Position numbers and translations under genes: made by a program. Below, one piece after another: positions 47,726-60,036 of a stretch of 64,000 nt of DNA. The notes under the pieces were generated by a model. The model was given only the letters and a program-made list of their open reading frames with translations. It was not told where the DNA came from and ran no database searches. The stretch comes from Gnetum montanum (Eukaryota; Streptophyta; Gnetopsida; Gnetales; Gnetaceae), in contig MNCI01021551.1 of assembly GCA_015680685.1 (NCBI GenBank), positions 141,051-205,050 of the forward strand. The letters are read 5' to 3'. Position 1 is the first letter of the stretch. Every line of letters begins with the position of its first letter.

Positions 47726-49501
47726 CATTTTTTGTGTGCATGTGTTATCCACCCTGTAAGTTTGTCACCCAATAAGTGTTCTTCGTGATGGAATGAACTA
47801 TTTTCATGTTGATTGCTAATGTTTGGTTTTTACCTTTAAAGTCACGATGTTGATACTAAGGTATGTTTCTTTTGATATGGTAGGCAATGAGTTCACTTCA
47901 ACCACCCATCCACCAGTTTCTATGGTCTCTCTTGGCTTGGAAATGTACAGTCTCCTTCATAATAAGAACTTTATTGAATCGGTGACTGGGCACTTCTCAA
48001 ACTAAGAAAGGACTTAAGGTTTGAAAAGGGTGTGACTTCAAGGGAACTTCATGCTTTTGTGTTGGCCATTCTCTTGGGTGCTTGGATGTTTTCTTCTTGA
48101 GTTTTCTTGCCGTTCTGATGTTACCCAATTATCGGAAGTTGAGACAATAAAAATAAGAAGTCTTTGCATGGTGTGGTTCTCACGCATAAAAACAAAAAAC
48201 ACAAAACACAAAAAAAAGAGAAAAAAGAAAAGTAAGAATTCAAATCACACCCCTTAGATGAAATAATCAATTGGGCAACAAGCACTAGTTATGGAACTAA
48301 AAATGTTCCCTCTAACTAAGGCCCTTCTTGCTTCCCATTCTCTCCTTGTTTTGTCGGAATGGTGGTGACTCTTGCATGAAGGAATTCTTGTTACCTCAAG
48401 AGGATGGTTTGGCCTGATGCATTGATGTGAAGTCACTGGATGTGGTTGGTTTGACGCTGATGTCAGAATGAGATTTGCCAAGTCACATTAATCATGAAAC
48501 ACACAAGGGACTGTACACAACCTTGTTCTTAGGATTCCATTCTATTCTATTCTCTCGATCCTTCTCTCCATTCTTCACCTCATTTCCAGTTGTATCATTA
48601 GTGTATATATTTTGGTTGATGCATTTTTTTCTTTTTGGTAAATTATTGCGGTTAAGACTTTAACTCTTGTTCCAACTGACATTCCTAGAGCCTACGAACT
48701 CTTTGAATGTGGGTTTGTCAAGGCATTAAGGGTATGAGGCTGCTTTGGGGAGGACCCACTGACATTCCTCTTTGGTGCAGCAGTTAAATTATTTTCCTTA
48801 ACATTTTTGCAATTAATTTTATTTTCTTCATTTCCATCTTGACATCCATTTCATCAATGCCATAGTTTTCCCTTTTTATCTATCTTTCTTACTCCTTTTC
48901 TTTCTCCATTCTAACACTACCAGATGTTCGCAATTAGTCATGGGGGTACGGGGCCTGATTTTTACGATTTTCTCCTAGCCCTGATTTTTTCAATTTTTTC
49001 CTAACCCCTACACCTTCGGTAGTCATCATTAATACATCCCCAAATCCACAATTAGACATACCACAACCTAGCCAATGGACCTACACCGAAGCAATGTATT
49101 AATTACATGATGATTCATTTGCACTTATTAATATATGATTGTGTTGTGTGTGCAGATGGCGATCATACAACAACAAATTAGATCTGGAGCAAACACTTGG
49201 AATGGAGCAGTGCTGGAAGCAGCTATGTAAGGAGAAAAATTGATGGTGCACTTATGGATGGACAACGAAAGGCACAATCTTGGCGCTGGTAGTAGCAACA
49301 CTTCTTTCTCTCTTCTCTCTTAGCTGCCAACTAAGGCTTGATGTTAATGTAATAAGGTGTTCACTCTTGTTGTCATGAACACTAGTTTTGTCAAGTCTTG
49401 TAATGATGATCCGTTCACATGTCATTCCATTAGTTCCATTCACCTCAATAATCCCATACCTCCCAATATTTTGTAAGGAACTCGAGGATGAGTTTTCATA
49501 T
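47726..49501 (+). other. Element D 3' non-coding region
   Basis: No protein domain is seen. It aligns in part with C (17640-18150) and inverted G (63060-63570). A GGGGGTACGGGG-type run at 48940-48955 resembles the PPT context but is not next to an LTR. Confidence 0.7.
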
Positions 49502-49514
49502 AGTCATGGGGGTA
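49502..49514 (+). promoter_or_regulatory. Polypurine tract of element D
   Basis: AGTCATGGGGGTA immediately before the 3' LTR, identical to that of element B. Confidence 0.85.
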
Positions 49515-50430
49515 TGATGAGATGCGATATCGCAGCTGCCATGATATTGCATCCCATGCAATATCGCGTAGGCGATATCATGTCATCCCCTATGATATCG
49601 TGTACGCAATATCACGGTGCACCGTCATATCTATAAATAGGAGGTGGTTCTCCCTTTTTTCCTCATCCTAGGCGAAAAGTAAGGAAACTCTGGCAGATTG
49701 ATCACTCCAGAGATAGAATATTTTCCATGTGCCCGTAGTAGGAGTCCTAAAGTGAACAGATCTTTATTCAAGCAACATTGTACCTAAACACAATTTGTGT
49801 ACAGCAATAAAGATGAACTTCCTGGATAATCCTTGCAGTGCATGGAATAGGATTTTATTTAATGTTATTTATTTCTTTCTCTCTCACCCTTATCTCCTAG
49901 TAATGCGGAATGAGTATGACTTGATTACAAGCATTTAAGAATGTGTACGGATAATCAAGGAATGGATGCTCATCACACTTAGGCTAGATTAGATTCTCTC
50001 AACCCTTTCCTCCTAGTTAAGTACCTCAGTACGACCACTTTGAGCATGTGCGTTACGCGGGGTGATCCTAGCAACGATTAGTGTTTGGTAGCCATGGTTG
50101 CATCGGTTCAGGGTGTGTACGGTAAGTGGGAACGGATGCTGACTCTAGGTAATTTAGACTTAGTTCATTAGTTAGAGTTAGTAATTAGTTTCTCAACCCT
50201 TCACCTCAATAGCATAGGATATAAAACATAAAAGACTATAAAAATCATATACCTCGGACTTACTTAACCATACACTGTGACAACTACAAGTAAGTCTGGG
50301 AAGACAATGAATGATTAACCCTAAGTGTTCCATGCGGCATGTAGGCACTTAGTCTGCGGAGTTCGACCGGATCGTGCATGCTACACTCATATTCGTATGG
50401 TTGAGTGTAGGGGTATCTCGCCACTCATCA
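49515..50430 (+). repeat. Element D 3' LTR (916 bp)
   Basis: TGATGAG...CACTCATCA. The first 105 bp carry GATATCGC-type palindromes (about eight GATAT cores), and a TATA-like box CTATAAATAG is at 49631. Shorter than C's LTR because the internal GGCTAGTCAAGGAATC segment is present fewer times. Confidence 0.92.
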
Positions 50431-50435
50431 GGAGT

Positions 50436-53400
50436 CTATATAGATTTGGTATTCACATATTTATGGATCTATCCCTATTATCTCATGATATAACTATGCA
50501 AATATTGTTGGCCATTTTTTCACTACTTTTAGTAGCTTCTATTTTTGGACTTGGGCAAGATTAGCATTGATTGTTACTAGGCTTCCATCATTAAGAAAAA
50601 AAAATTCTAATACTACTAGTAAAGCCTTAAGTTCAAGGGGCTCATGCTTGAAATCATTAGGGATTTCTAACTTTCCCTAATCTATATCCTTATTTTGGTG
50701 GAATATTTGCTTATTAATCTACTCTAGTCCATCTAAGATATCTATGTAGGTGCTTGTGCAAAGCTCCACTAGTTTGATGCATATTGTGGTTTCAAAGCTA
50801 TTATATGTTGTTAGCCACTTGGTACCTTCTTATTCTATGGATACTATTTTGGAATACTAACTACATGCTTGATAGATGTACTTTTCATGTACCATATTCT
50901 TTGCATGTAGTGGCATCCTAGGTCACTATATGTAATGCATGAATCTTCTTATCAATCTTCCTAAACTCATTTTGCTTGAATATATCTAAGTAAAGATCTT
51001 CAATCCCCATCTTAGCATCAAAGATACTAAGCCAAATCCTTTACATGATAATATGGAAGTCTCCCTTAAAATTGTACACATGGATCACTAAAAACTCTAC
51101 TGGGTATAACCAACCACAAATGGTGGTCATAATGTCCTCCACCAATCTTAACAAAATGGTGATGGATTGATCTATAAGCTCTAACCTAATATTACATTTC
51201 TTTAATGAAGGCAACTTCTACATCTTATACATCTCCTAAGAAATTAATTTTTTCCCAAAATCCAAATCTAGTAAATTCTTGAATGGATCATTTCCTAGGA
51301 AGGTGGCCAACCTTGATCTAATCTATGGCCACCTTTCTAGGAATTTTAAGGATATTTCTAGAAGTACTTGATGTAGTGTTAGTAGTCAAGGATGTCTACA
51401 AGGACTTTTGTAAATTATTTGGATTGAAAAAATCCCTTTATTGAGACTTGAGCTCTAAGTAAATCAAATGATCATCTAGCTATAGGTGTACTACCCTAGT
51501 GGTATTTGGTTATTGTGGCTTTGGTGGAATTGTCCCTTGCATTGTTAGTGCATGTAGCAAGGGAGTAGTATTAGAAGGTGTAGGTGAGGTGATAGATACA
51601 AAGAAGAATAAGTGAAGGGAGTCTCATCTTTTGGTGTGGGGTTTCAATGATATTTTTGAGAGTAGTTGTAAAGAGCAAAAGAACTGTGGCTTGTAGAGCC
51701 ACAAGGAGATAAAGGTTACTTGAAATATTATCCATATGGGTTTGATTGTCAATAAGGATATTTCTACTATGATAGTGACATCCTCCATGATTATGTGTTT
51801 TTCCACTACTAATATCACTCTTAAGGCTGAGGTGCTACTCCACTTGGATAATATTGTGTTTGCTAGAACTAATATCTATAATTGCCTTGTGGATAAGGTA
51901 ATCTCTTGGGTGGTTGCTTCCTTGAAAATTTTAGATTTAACATGTACACCAAAGATTCTTACAGGTGTAACACTATAGGAAAACATGCCTTAGAATATTC
52001 AAATTCTCAAATAAAACATTCATCATCAGATGTCCCCAAATTTGCAACAACATTAACTATTGCAACCATACCTTTTTACTAATAATGATCCTTGTCTATA
52101 TTCTTTTGACTCCTATCTCTACTACTATCCTATTCCATCTCCTCTTCCACTATCTTGAGAGAAATTTTGAATCTCTCATCTAAGGAGTCCCATATTTTAT
52201 CCATATCTACCAATATTTCAATAATAGATTTTTGGATTATAAATTTTTTCCTTTGCACCACTTCATCTGTGTTGCTTCCTACTCTAAATCATAGAAATGC
52301 ACCTTCTTTTTATGAATGAAGAATCCCAATTATACTCCTTTACACTTTTTCTCTTTTTTAGCTCTCCTTCTTTCTTAGCTTCCTAGTCAATTAGCCTTTT
52401 AATCTCATAGGCTCTCATCTTAAAAAGTGTCCCTTGAGCATAGACCTCAAGAGTTTCTCTAGTTTTGTTTCAAAGCCCATATATAATGTGTTGAAGCTAC
52501 TTCCCTTGAGAAAATACATGGTGTTGACATTGGTACAAGAGGGAGTAATATCTATCCAAGGATTCATGATTTCCATGCTTTCACCCTTGTATTTGTTTTC
52601 TCAAGTTTGACTTTCAAGAGTACATTTGGTACTTGATATTAAACAACTCCAATATTGTACACTACCTATGAATGGACTCTAGTTTTATAGAGTAGTACCA
52701 ACTTTCTACTTCTTTGATGAGTGTTCTTGGAAATAGTTTTAATTTTTTTCATTTATTCTTGATGTTGTATAAGGCATAGGCATCATGGAAGCTTATAGAT
52801 GATGTTGTGGATTAGCATTATATCCTCCTTAAATTTAAAGACATTGTTCATATCCAACCTTTTAATCCTACTATCCTTTTAATGCCTAGTAGGGATTCCA
52901 ACTACTTCTAAAAAATTAATCATGTTTCAAGTAACCAACAATGGCTCATCATGGTCATTTCATTCACAATGGCTACTATCATGGCCATGCCTCCTATGAT
53001 GAGACCTATTATACCTCCTCTCCTAGTAATGCTCTTCTTTCTCTCATAATTTTCTACACTCATGGTTCTTATCATCTTAATGGAATGTCCTTTCATCTCC
53101 ATCATAATTATAATCACTCCTCCTTCTATCTTTTCCATCTGGATTCTCCTATCAAAGTTTGATCATGAGAAGAATGGTAAAGGTGGAGGACTAGGAGAAC
53201 GGTGTTGACTAGTCCTTCTCCTATGATCCCTTACCTAATCCTTCTCCTTGTCTTTTTTCTTCTTAGTGTCTTTGGATGAACAACTAGGAGATCTATTCTT
53301 CGATGTCTATTTGGCCTTGGACTCTATCCTTTCCTCATCTTTTTTTATTCCAAGGTTGATTGCAACCTTTAGTTGATGGTATTGTCCTCAACAAAAGGAT

Positions 53401-53830
53401 GAAAATCTATGTACTAAGACATCCTTGAGAAAACATCAAGGCACTCTTTTTATGATTTCATAAATAATGATGGCAAGACCCTTTTACCTTTGCAGGTTTC
53501 ATGACATGCCTCCATGTACTGATCCTTCTAAAGTTGTGCTTTAGAGAACTAATAATCCCTAGAGGTATTTTCTATCACCTCATATTTTGGGCTTGATGAT
53601 TCAATGTCCAACTTCATGAGATTGGACATGAGCATGGTGGGAACAGACCAATCTAGGGGTAACAAAATGATAACCTCTATATCCCTCCAACATAACTATT
53701 CATCTTAATGAAGGATGAAGGAGACATCTAGATGATAGGGAACTGGATATGCAGAGACTACTCACAACTACTGAGGCTTCTCAATGGTAATTCATTGGGC
53801 CCTATCCTATTGTTAATTAGATTTAATGAC
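50436..53830 (-). pseudogene. gag: Element B: gag and protease
   Basis: Minus strand, heavily broken. Gag: ILLPLDWSVPTMLMSNLMKL (about 53680, compare IVLPPDRSISRMLFRALVQI in C), an R/H/E-rich stretch (53160-52930), and MINFLEVVGIPTRH with KDSRIKRLDMNN (about 52920-52855), nearly the same words as in C (IPTRHLKDSRIKRLDMNN). Protease: LLDLDFGKKLIS (about 51260, compare LLDSGFGVNLIS), EDIMTTICGWLYPVEFLVI (51130), FHIIM-stop-RIWLSIFDAKMGI (51020). A linker KHEPLELKAL (50650) precedes RT across element D. This ties B to C and D. Confidence 0.82.
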
Positions 53831-54007
53831 ATAGGATGATAATTAATTACTACAATAAGAAGTCATCTTAGTAATGTATACTAAGTGTACCTTCATATAA
53901 TTTTTATTATTATTATTTTGTAAAAAATATAACTCATTATATTTTCTTTACAATGACTATATACAGCTTTACTATTTAAATATATTTAGCATACCTAGCT
54001 AAACTAA

Positions 54008-54026
54008 GTCCCTAGAAACAAAACCA
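54008..54026 (-). promoter_or_regulatory. Primer-binding site of element B (decayed)
   Basis: Minus strand TGGTTTTGTTTCTAGGGAC, one base from the LTR end, a worn version of TGGCACCATTGCCAGGGAC in C. Confidence 0.7.
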
Positions 54027-54027
54027 A

Positions 54028-54936
54028 TGATGAGTAGTGGCTAGTTCCTACATCCAACCATATGAATCATGAGCACCCACATGCAATCTAGTCAAATTCC
54101 ATAGACTTAATTACCTAAGTTATCAATATTCCTAAATAGTGAATTATGTACTTACAAGTCGTTGTCTTTTCAATCCACACTTATGTTTTAACTGTGCATA
54201 TGGTTAAGTGTGGTTGAGGCATAAGATGTTTTTTTTGATAATTATTTTATTATATTCTTTTCAAAATTACTTAATAATGAAATTAAGATTTAATTATTGA
54301 ATAAATTAACTAGTTAACTACTTTATTAATAAACTATCCTAATGTGAAGTATCCATTCCCACTTATCGTACACATCCTAAGCTTACATTACTGCTAATGG
54401 GTTACCAAGTATATACTACTAACCATACCAAGTATCCACTACTACAATTACCAAGCATTCATACATTATGCTTAAAGTGGTTGTATTCATGTGCTCCTAG
54501 TTAACTGCATTAAGTACTTAAGAACATAACTGTCAATTTCATGTAAAGTGTTGAAAAGTACAAGTAAATTAGTCTAAGTGTTACAATGGATGTAGAAAAT
54601 CTTGATTTTGTTACAGTTCATGCTAATATATCTAGGTACATATGCACTTAAATAAGATTTCATATATTCTCATAAATCTACTCTGCGGGCACTCATAATG
54701 AAAATATTCTAACTCTTGAAAAAAGAAACTACAAGAGTTCAGCCAAGACTAAGATCAAAATATGTCATAAATGCGAGGGGTGTACACATTTATTAGGTAA
54801 TGACTATGTCAATGTTGACATGCCTGCATTAATGCATCCTAACATGCATCAACAAAGATATATTGATCGAACTGCATCAATAGAGCTATGTCGATGAGCA
54901 TGCATTGATGCAGCCTATATTATTGACTATTCATCA
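54028..54936 (-). repeat. Element B 5' LTR (909 bp)
   Basis: Partner of 25510-26410, ends TGATGAGTAG...TTCATCA on the plus strand. The U3 at 54810-54930 repeats GCATCAATG and related words about eight times. Confidence 0.88.
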
Positions 54937-54941
54937 ATGTC

Positions 54942-57900
54942 TATCTTTAAGTTGAATGAGAAAATGATAATGTTTTTCCAATCAATGCATATTAGCTCTT
55001 CCGTTCTTTTAGGTGTTGATGAAAAAGGTGCTAATAGCTCACTAACATAGTTGGAGGATCTTTGTTGTTTATGACTAGTAGATAAATGATTATTTGATAT
55101 TGTTCCTCATACTAAATATTATGAATATTGAATCCACTGGATGTTTTGTGCTTTCATAGATCTGTTATGTAACTTAATTATTTTATCAATGATATTTTAC
55201 AAATTGATAATTATTTTTATAATTATTTATATTTTCTATTTTATTTAGTTTGTATTTTCTACACTTATGATCTAGTTGTATGTATGATCATTTCGATGTC
55301 TCATTCACATCATTGTAACTAGTCTCTCATATGGTGGTGGTCCCTATGTAATACCTTTCTAGCCTAGATAGATTATGAAGGTGTTACACATAATTACATA
55401 AAATTATGATTTCTAAAGAGCCAAATTTTATCAAAAACCTATAGGAATTCCACACCAAAGTGAGGACTCAAATCAAAGCTACAACAAAGACATACAAGAC
55501 TGCAACTAATGCACACTGTAAACAAGCATGATTTGAAAATGAATGCATAGTTGTGACACAATTGAGAAGAAACTAATTACGTAGGAAATATTCAAAGATA
55601 TAGCCAAGGAGAATTCGTTCATTTTCAATCAAAAGGAAAAATATTAATAATGCATTCATGGATATGTTATGTACCTTGATTATTTTATCAATGTTATGTT
55701 GTGGATGGAGATTTATTTCTAGCATTATTTATATTTTATGTTTTAATTAGTTTGTATTTTTTGTGCTTTCATGAATATGTTATGTTTCTTGATTATTTTA
55801 TCTATGATATGTTACGAATGGAAATCAATTTCGAGCATTATTTATATTTTCTATTTTTATTCGTTTGTATTTTCTATGCTTTCATGGATATTTTATGATC
55901 TTAATTTATTTTATCAATGTTATGTTATAGATGTAGATTTTTTCTAGCATTATTTATATTTTCTATTTTAGTTAGTTTGTATTTTCTACACTTATGATCT
56001 AGTTATATATGTAATCATTTTCATGTCTCATTCACATCAATATAACTACTCTCTTACATGATGGTGGTTCCTATGTAATACCTTTCTAGCCTAGATAGGT
56101 TAGGAAGGTGTTACCCATAATTATCCAAAATTGTGATCTCTAAAGAATCAAATTTTATCAAAAACTTATAGGAGTTCTACACCAAACTAAGAAGTTAGAT
56201 CAAAGCTAAAATAAACACATACAAAACTACAACTAATACATATTGTAAATAAGCATGATTTGAAGAAGAATACATACTTATGATAGACTTGAGAAGAGAC
56301 CAATTGCATAGAAAATATTCAAAGATATAACCAAGGAGAATTAGTTTGTTTTTATTCAAAGAAAAAATTTTAATAATGACTATGAGTTACATTTATTTGT
56401 AAGTATGAAGATTTTACCATTATTTAATGCTATAAAATTTCAAAGGCAAGCATTGCATGAGGATGCATTGAACTATGATGATGATGAGATATCAAACCAT
56501 GATGGTGAATAAAACATGAATCATGATGATGATGAAGATTCAAATCATGGCAGTAAGAAACTTTAAATAACACAACAGGTCTAGGACACTAATCCAAAGG
56601 TGAAACTTGAAAGAATATAAAGAATTTAGCTAATTAAATATTAGATTTCTGAATTTTTTACCAACTTGAAATGAATTTAGAAACCCATGATGAAAGTGTG
56701 ACATGGTTATTACCTCAACATAAATGCTTTCACATTGTCATATGATAATAATCAATAGTGTACTACAAAGAAATTAAATTTAATTTACATGAAATAATTT
56801 CTTTTATAGTTTACATCATAAAAGATATGCACTCAGTCTAATTCATCTTGGAAACCTATGCTAGATTTGATTTCTTTAGACATATAAAATGTAAAATTTG
56901 ATATGACAATTAATGCACAGAGGTGTTAGGAAAGGATAACATCCATATGCATTGATCTTATTTTGATGTCTTTATTTGTATTATGTGAGTGATACAAAAT
57001 TTTTTACCTTCTTATTTTTCATTTTATTTTTTGTTGATATCATTTTTGTGTGTATTTTAGATAATCCTAAATGTTAATTAACATATTTAGAAAAAATTAG
57101 TGAATTCAAGTATAGTTAAGGAGATTGTGGGAGTTTTTTTCTATCATTTTCCTTATTGTTATGTAAATCATTACTTATTCTAAGGTAGGGTTATCCATGG
57201 TTTAGGAATTAAAACTAATAATATTTTTGCTATCTAATAAGATATCCAATGAAATTTTATAAGTTGGTTATAAGTCCTGGATTCATGAAGTATTTCACAT
57301 GCCCTATGTTTGCAATCTATTGTGTTCAATTATGATTTGGTTATCCCAAGTAAGGAAATGATATTTTTGTGTTGTATGCATGTCTTCAAATCCTTATGAT
57401 GTTTTTTACCTTGTTCAAGCATCTTAAGGTCCTTTTGGCATGTTCCCTTGGGTTCTAGCTATCATATAGAACTAACACTTGAAATCATAGCAAGAAGTAG
57501 TATGCTAGAAGTTAGTGCAACGCCCTACATCAATGCACCTCCTACTTGCCAATGTTTGGGTCCAAGTGCCAAAAGTATGATATGATTGATTAAGGATACA
57601 TCAATAGATCTCCATTGACTCCTACACATTGACAGACCTCCACAGTTACATTGTAGAAACTATAAATACCTAGGATGAGCTTTCACATACATTATTTATA
57701 ACTTAGGAATTTCATTTTAACTTTTTATGTATAGTTTGTGTGAAGAGCTCTACCTCCTTTAGGTAACTTGGTTTTCTTGCTTGTTTATGTATATTTTGAG
57801 TCATCACTTTCACAAGTGCAGCTAGACTCTATTAGGGTGATGCCTTGGTTTTGTAACTCAAAACAATTTGGATTAGGTGAAATCCAATGTTTTCATAGTG

Positions 57901-59003
57901 AATAAAGCTCATGATTTTTCCTTATTCTACTATTGATTCCTTGAACATTAAAACATTAGAAATATTTATTTAATTCATTTCTATTTTATCGAGTAATGAT
58001 TATTCATCCTTATCTAAGAAGGTCATAGCTATATGGCATGATGTTCAGCTATTGAGGTTATGACTAAGAGATATTTTATTGAATTTCATATGTAGTGTTA
58101 TGCCTACCCCTAAGAGGGACTGCAATACAATCATTATGCCTATCATTAAGAAGGATTTCAATGCATGTTTATTTACTATTATTTTACACCTTTTAATTCT
58201 AAAATACATGAAAATCATAAAACATAAAATTATAAATAGTTCTCTACCTCTCACCATGATACCATGAGCTTTTCCTTATATCTTATGTATCATAATCTCT
58301 TTTATATTTTTTGAATGTAACAACATACATAACTGTTCTTGGCAATCCACTAAGCATCATCTTCAAAGCTTACAACTAGATCACACTATGATTTCTATTG
58401 TAAATTTCATTAGTCCAAAATTAGAGGGACCCCTATCATTAGCATTGTTGCTGAAGAAGGCATCAGTAAATTGCCTCAAAATATTTATACATTCTCAATT
58501 TTTTTTATCAGTTGTTAATTTTGTAGAATAAAGCACCAATGCAACCATGGCTAAATTAAGCAATGAAAATATATTAAAGAAAAAATCTCAATTGGTCCAA
58601 ATCACTTTCAAAAACATGGTAAACAAAGAAACATCTCCTATTATGGTGAAATTTCATCAAGATAAATTAGGGAAATGGTCTAATGCACTTGGATGATTTT
58701 TCAAGGAACCTAGAGAGGTTGAACTTGCTACCATAGAGAAGTCTTTCTCCAATCAAGGATTCATTGAGGATTTGATATATTATAAACTCATGTCACCCCA
58801 ATAGTCAGAGTATGCTACTCATGAGAAGTGAGAGCTTTGTGATATGAATGCAAAGTAGGAGTATGAATGGATACATGCTAGGAAGAAAGTAGGACCTTCT
58901 TCTAAATAGCCCTATTGCTACAAGATGAATGATTCTAGGGGAAGGATGTCCATGCATCTTTTTTCGTGGAACATTAGTTATACTTATGATGATCCAAAGT
59001 AGT
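54942..59003. other. Unassigned AT-rich region with a local duplication
   Basis: No domain recognised. 55140-55640 and 55870-56390 are diverged copies of the same segment (shared phrases AGTTTGTATTTTCTACACTTATGATCTAG in two parts, CTTTCTAGCCTAGATAG, CAAATTTTATCAAAAAC). Between them a unit of about 105 bp (TTTCATG(G/A)ATAT...GTTATG...AGCATTATTTATATTTT) repeats three to four times. A D/N-rich ATGATGATGATGA region at 56470-56550 and a broken frame at 58550-58900 remain unidentified. Confidence 0.5.
55650..55990. repeat. Tandem repeat of about 105 bp, three to four copies
   Basis: Copies begin near 55655, 55765 and 55875 with a partial copy at 55150. Each includes TATTTTATC(A/T)ATG(A/T)TATGTTA and AGCATTATTTATATTTT. 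Confidence 0.75.
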
Positions 59004-59225
59004 TGATGAATAGCTAGGTACCCCTATGCCCAACTATACGAATATGAACATTCACATGCGATCCAGTCAAACTCCAAGGATTAAGTGCTTATGCGCTTAC
59101 ACAAAACATTGATGAGTTATGCGATCATTTTCTTTCCAAGCTTACTTGTAAGGCAAAATTTTATGGTTAAGTAAACTCGAGGTATGTGATTTTTATTATT
59201 TTATGTTTTATGCTTTTGATGTTTA
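59004..59225 (-). repeat. Element G LTR, outer part
   Basis: Begins TGATGAATAGCTAGG and follows element B's LTR start (CCCAACTATACGAATATGAAC... ACATGCGATCCAGTCAAA). It is cut at GTTTA by the solo LTR. Confidence 0.8.
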
Positions 59226-59396
59226 TGTTGGCACATTTTTACCATTTCATGGAACAGGTGGACTTATTTGCAAATGGTGAGGTACAGAATCCTAATGAAC
59301 TGAAACTGTTCAAGGAGGATTATGTTCTTTCTTGTAAAGAATTCTGCAACAGTTAATTAACCATGAAGTTGGAATAGAAATGAAAATGTTGCTGAA

Positions 59397-60020
59397 NNNN
59401 NNNNNNNNNNNNNNNNNNNNNNNNNNNNNNNNNNNNNNNNNNNNNNNNNNNNNNNNNNNNNNNNNNNNNNNNNNNNNNNNNNNNNNNNNNNNNNNNNNNN
59501 NNNNNNNNNNNNNNNNNNNNNNNNNNNNNNNNNNNNNNNNNNNNNNNNNNNNNNNNNNNNNNNNNNNNNNNNNNNNNNNNNNNNNNNNNNNNNNNNNNNN
59601 NNNNNNNNNNNNNNNNNNNNNNNNNNNNNNNNNNNNNNNNNNNNNNNNNNNNNNNNNNNNNNNNNNNNNNNNNNNNNNNNNNNNNNNNNNNNNNNNNNNN
59701 NNNNNNNNNNNNNNNNNNNNNNNNNNNNNNNNNNNNNNNNNNNNNNNNNNNNNNNNNNNNNNNNNNNNNNNNNNNNNNNNNNNNNNNNNNNNNNNNNNNN
59801 NNNNNNNNNNNNNNNNNNNNNNNNNNNNNNNNNNNNNNNNNNNNNNNNNNNNNNNNNNNNNNNNNNNNNNNNNNNNNNNNNNNNNNNNNNNNNNNNNNNN
59901 NNNNNNNNNNNNNNNNNNNNNNNNNNNNNNNNNNNNNNNNNNNNNNNNNNNNNNNNNNNNNNNNNNNNNNNNNNNNNNNNNNNNNNNNNNNNNNNNNNNN
60001 NNNNNNNNNNNNNNNNNNNN
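59397..60020. other. Assembly gap (624 N) in the solo LTR
   Basis: Unknown bases. Open frames reported across it would be artefacts. Confidence 0.9.
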
Positions 60021-60025
60021 GAACC

Positions 60026-60036
60026 CTATAAAAAGG
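60026..60036 (+). promoter_or_regulatory. TATA-like box of the solo LTR
   Basis: CTATAAAAAGG about 1.17 kb before the LTR end, which would give a long R-U5 as in Athila/Tat LTRs. Assignment by motif only. Confidence 0.5.

Larger units (their letters stand above)
33189..50430 (+). mobile_element. Element D: gag-protease LTR retrotransposon inserted in element B and hosting element E
   Basis: The 5' LTR is 33189-33884, with an N gap, and the 3' LTR is 49515-50430. Target bases GAAGT and GGAGT (33184-33188; 50431-50435) agree at four of five. PBS at 33886, PPT at 49502. Without E it is about 7.1 kb. The internal region codes for gag and protease and then goes straight into the T-rich 3' array and non-coding tail, with no RT, RNase H or integrase. 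Its protease aligns with that of its host B and its 3' tail with element G, so D derives from a B/G-like parent. It would have needed the parent's enzymes. Confidence 0.92.
25510..54936 (-). mobile_element. Element B: Athila-like Ty3/Gypsy retrotransposon with full pol, hosting elements D and E
   Basis: LTRs at 25510-26410 and 54028-54936 share their outer sequence (for example ATTCCATAGACTTA, TGAGGCATAAGATGTTT). Flanking bases GTGTC and ATGTC agree at four of five positions. On the minus strand the order is 5' LTR, PBS (54026 downward), gag (about 53800-51300), protease (about 51290-50930), RT (33180-32530), RNase H (32530-31900), IN (31830-30519), a 4.1-kb non-coding tail, the PPT (26423-26411) and 3' LTR. 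Without D it is about 12.2 kb. Stops and frame breaks are very frequent. Athila affinity rests on RT blocks and the PBS type. Confidence 0.88.

Noticed and set aside
47469-47788. Several overlapping hydrophobic frames rich in F, V, L and C
   Set aside because: They come from the TTTTTGTTTTACA array read in different frames; no gene context.
52920-53162. Short frames on both strands
   Set aside because: Low-complexity R/H/E-rich gag segment of B read out of frame.
58550-58900. Possible transposase-like frame (MAKLSNENILKKKSQ...)
   Set aside because: Broken by stops and with no recognisable domain.
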